Positions 62,606 to 64,000 of a DNA stretch of 64,000 bases are shown here, piece after piece; position 1 is the first letter of the stretch; the number at the start of each line of letters is the position of its first letter. The stretch comes from UMGS1519 sp050951005. Its GTDB lineage: Bacteria > Actinomycetota > Coriobacteriia > Coriobacteriales > Eggerthellaceae. The notes under the pieces are model-generated. The model ran no database searches and was not told where the DNA came from. It was given only the letters and a program-made list of their open reading frames with translations. The position numbers were made by a program, and so were the translations under genes. The stretch covers positions 434,001 to 498,000 of the forward strand of contig JBMNIP010000002.1 of the NCBI GenBank assembly GCA_050951005.1, written 5' to 3'.

Positions 62606-64000
62606 TTAGTTGTCGGAATCCCCATCGTCCTCGCCCTTGATTGATTGGGCGATCTCTTCTCGGGAAGCCTCCTCTACCAATGTCTCGGGCTCATCGATGG
62701 CCTTCTTGTCCTTCTTCGGGCGATCGCCTTCGTTCGCAATGGCCACTGCGGTAACGCGGTCGTTCTTCGCGATATCCATGATGCGGACCCCTTGCGTGGC
62801 ACGACCCAGCTTGCTGACGCCCTTCGCCGGCGTACGGACCACGATGCCCTCCTCGGAGATGATGATGAGCTCGTCGCCTTCTTTGACCACTTTCATGGCA
62901 GCCAGGCGGCCCTTCTTCACGGTCATCGTCAACGTCTGGACGCCCTTGCCGCCGCGATGGTGGCTGGGGTACTCGGAGATAGGCGTGCGCTTGCCGTAGC
63001 CCTTTTCGGTGATGACCAGCAGCTGCGAGTCTTCATTGGCAATCTCCATGCCCAGGACGTGGTCTTCGCCGTCGTCTTCCAGGGTCATGCCGCGTACGCC
63101 CATGGTATCGCGGCCCATGGTGCGGACCTCGCTCTCGTCCCACCGGATAGCCTTGCCGGCAGCGGATGCCATGATCACGGATTCACCGGGCTTCACACGA
63201 CGCACCGCAATGAGCTCGTCCCCATCGCGCAGGTTGATGGCAATCAGGCCGTCTTGGCGCGTGCGGTCATAGGCGCTCATCGCCGTCTTCTTCACCATGC
63301 CCTGCGCCGTGGCGAACAGCAGGAACTCGTCTTCAGGGAATTCCTTGGTGGAAAGCGAGGCGGCTACGGTCTCGCCCTTGTGCAGATGCAGCAGGTTCAC
63401 GATGGCCGTGCCGCGCGCATGGCGCGATGCCTCGGGCACCTCGTAGACCTTCAGGCGATACACCTTGCCGAGCGAGGTGAAGAACAGCATGTAGTCATGG
63501 GTCGATGCCGTGAAGATGTGCTCCACGAAATCGTTGTCTTTCAGGTTAACCCCGGACATGCCCTTGCCACCGCGTTTCTGCTGGCGGTAGGTACTGATCG
63601 GCATGCGCTTGATGTAGCCGGCACGCGTGATGGTCACGGCCACTTCCTCGTCGGCGATCAGGTCTTCGACGTCGATCTCCTTTGCCGCGGCGGCGATACG
63701 CGTGCGGCGCGGGGTCTTGTACTTCTCGCCGATCTCTGCCATCTCCTTCTTGATGATGTCCTTGACCAGGCTCTCATCGGAAAGGATGCGCTTGTACTCG
63801 GCGATCTGGTCGTGCAGTTCCTTCAATTCGTCAACCAGCTTCTCACGCTGCAGGGCGGTCAGGCGGCGCAGGCGCATATCCAGGATGGCCTCGGCCTGGC
63901 GTTCGCTGAGCTTGAAGCGTTCGCGCAAGCGGTCGTTGGCTTCCTGGTCGGTTGCAGACGAGCGGATGATCTCAACCACCTCGTCGATGTTGTCGACGGC
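62606..64000 (-). CDS. gyrA: DNA gyrase subunit A (3' part, truncated by window edge)
   Basis: The last 464 residues of GyrA; the N-terminal part with the catalytic tyrosine lies beyond 64000. The coiled-coil end of the breakage domain (KLSERQAEAILDMRLRRLTALQREKL) is followed by the six-bladed DNA-wrapping domain, with the GyrA box QQKRGGKG near 63580. The acidic tail after the last blade is usual. Gyrase introduces negative supercoils using ATP with GyrB. Confidence 0.98.
   Translation of the reverse strand, partial: AVDNIDEVVEIIRSSATDQEANDRLRERFKLSERQAEAILDMRLRRLTALQREKLVDELKELHDQIAEYKRILSDESLVKDIIKKEMAEIGEKYKTPRRTRIAAAAKEIDVEDLIADEEVAVTITRAGYIKRMPISTYRQQKRGGKGMSGVNLKDNDFVEHIFTASTHDYMLFFTSLGKVYRLKVYEVPEASRHARGTAIVNLLHLHKGETVAASLSTKEFPEDEFLLFATAQGMVKKTAMSAYDRTRQDGLIAINLRDGDELIAVRRVKPGESVIMASAAGKAIRWDESEVRTMGRDTMGVRGMTLEDDGEDHVLGMEIANEDSQLLVITEKGYGKRTPISEYPSHHRGGKGVQTLTMTVKKGRLAAMKVVKEGDELIIISEEGIVVRTPAKGVSKLGRATQGVRIMDIAKNDRVTAVAIANEGDRPKKDKKAIDEPETLVEEASREEIAQSIKGEDDGDSDN

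Overview
The window is GC-rich, almost entirely coding, and nearly all genes lie on the minus strand. Gene content points to an anaerobic or microaerobic actinobacterium of the class Coriobacteriia, probably family Eggerthellaceae. The reasons are a classical menaquinone operon, cytochrome bd oxidase, hydrogenase maturation genes with a nickel regulator, an actinobacterial dnaK-grpE-dnaJ-hspR-clpB locus, and a long Gram-positive surface adhesin. The taxon is an inference from gene content; no 16S gene is present. No CRISPR array, insertion sequence, prophage or integrase was seen.

Layout. 1-2.7 kb: start of a citrate synthase gene (runs off the left edge), a DUF1836 protein and a divergent DegV protein. 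2.6-10.4 kb: menaquinone operon menF-menD-menH-menB-menE/C, whose last gene fuses the MenE ligase to the MenC synthase. 10.5-15.7 kb: mscL, an ACT-VOC-SDR operon of unknown substrate, a secreted lysine-rich protein, folE, exonuclease III and a charged membrane protein. 15.8-20.7 kb: response regulator, histidine kinase and purC, with a divergent Tat-type exported protein. 20.8-24.6 kb: purB, two TrkA proteins and a PspC-domain membrane protein. 24.8-28.9 kb: cydAB and hypC-hypD. 28.9-35.8 kb: hypF, a LytTR/LytS two-component pair, a TSUP transporter and a glycosyltransferase. 35.8-39.9 kb: rsgA, an OB-fold-like envelope protein, trkH, a 45-residue membrane peptide and a HAD phosphatase.

40.0-47.5 kb is the heat-shock operon dnaK-grpE-dnaJ-hspR-clpB. 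It has a good sigma-A-type promoter, a degenerate HspR (HAIR) box over the -35, structured RNA spacers, and a GrpE carrying an extra alanine-rich domain of about 185 residues. 47.6-49.4 kb: a 2[4Fe-4S] ferredoxin and an acyl-CoA dehydrogenase. 49.7-52.3 kb: hypE, nikR, an unrecognised 84-residue helical protein and a methyltransferase. 52.4-55.8 kb: typA/bipA and enolase. 56.0-61.2 kb: a 1,720-residue adhesin with a thioester domain, a CnaB domain, seven SpaA-like repeats and an unusual sorting signal. 61.4-64.0 kb: tRNA-Ala and tRNA-Ile, a bifunctional-nuclease-family protein and the 3' part of gyrA.

Functionally, the men operon would make the quinone reduced by respiratory enzymes, possibly including hydrogenases matured by HypCDEF, and oxidised by CydAB when oxygen is present. 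TrkH with two TrkA proteins forms a potassium uptake system. The parts that look least described are the adhesin, the extended GrpE, the structured heat-shock leaders, the small proteins next to trkH, dnaK and nikR, and the ACT-VOC-SDR operon.
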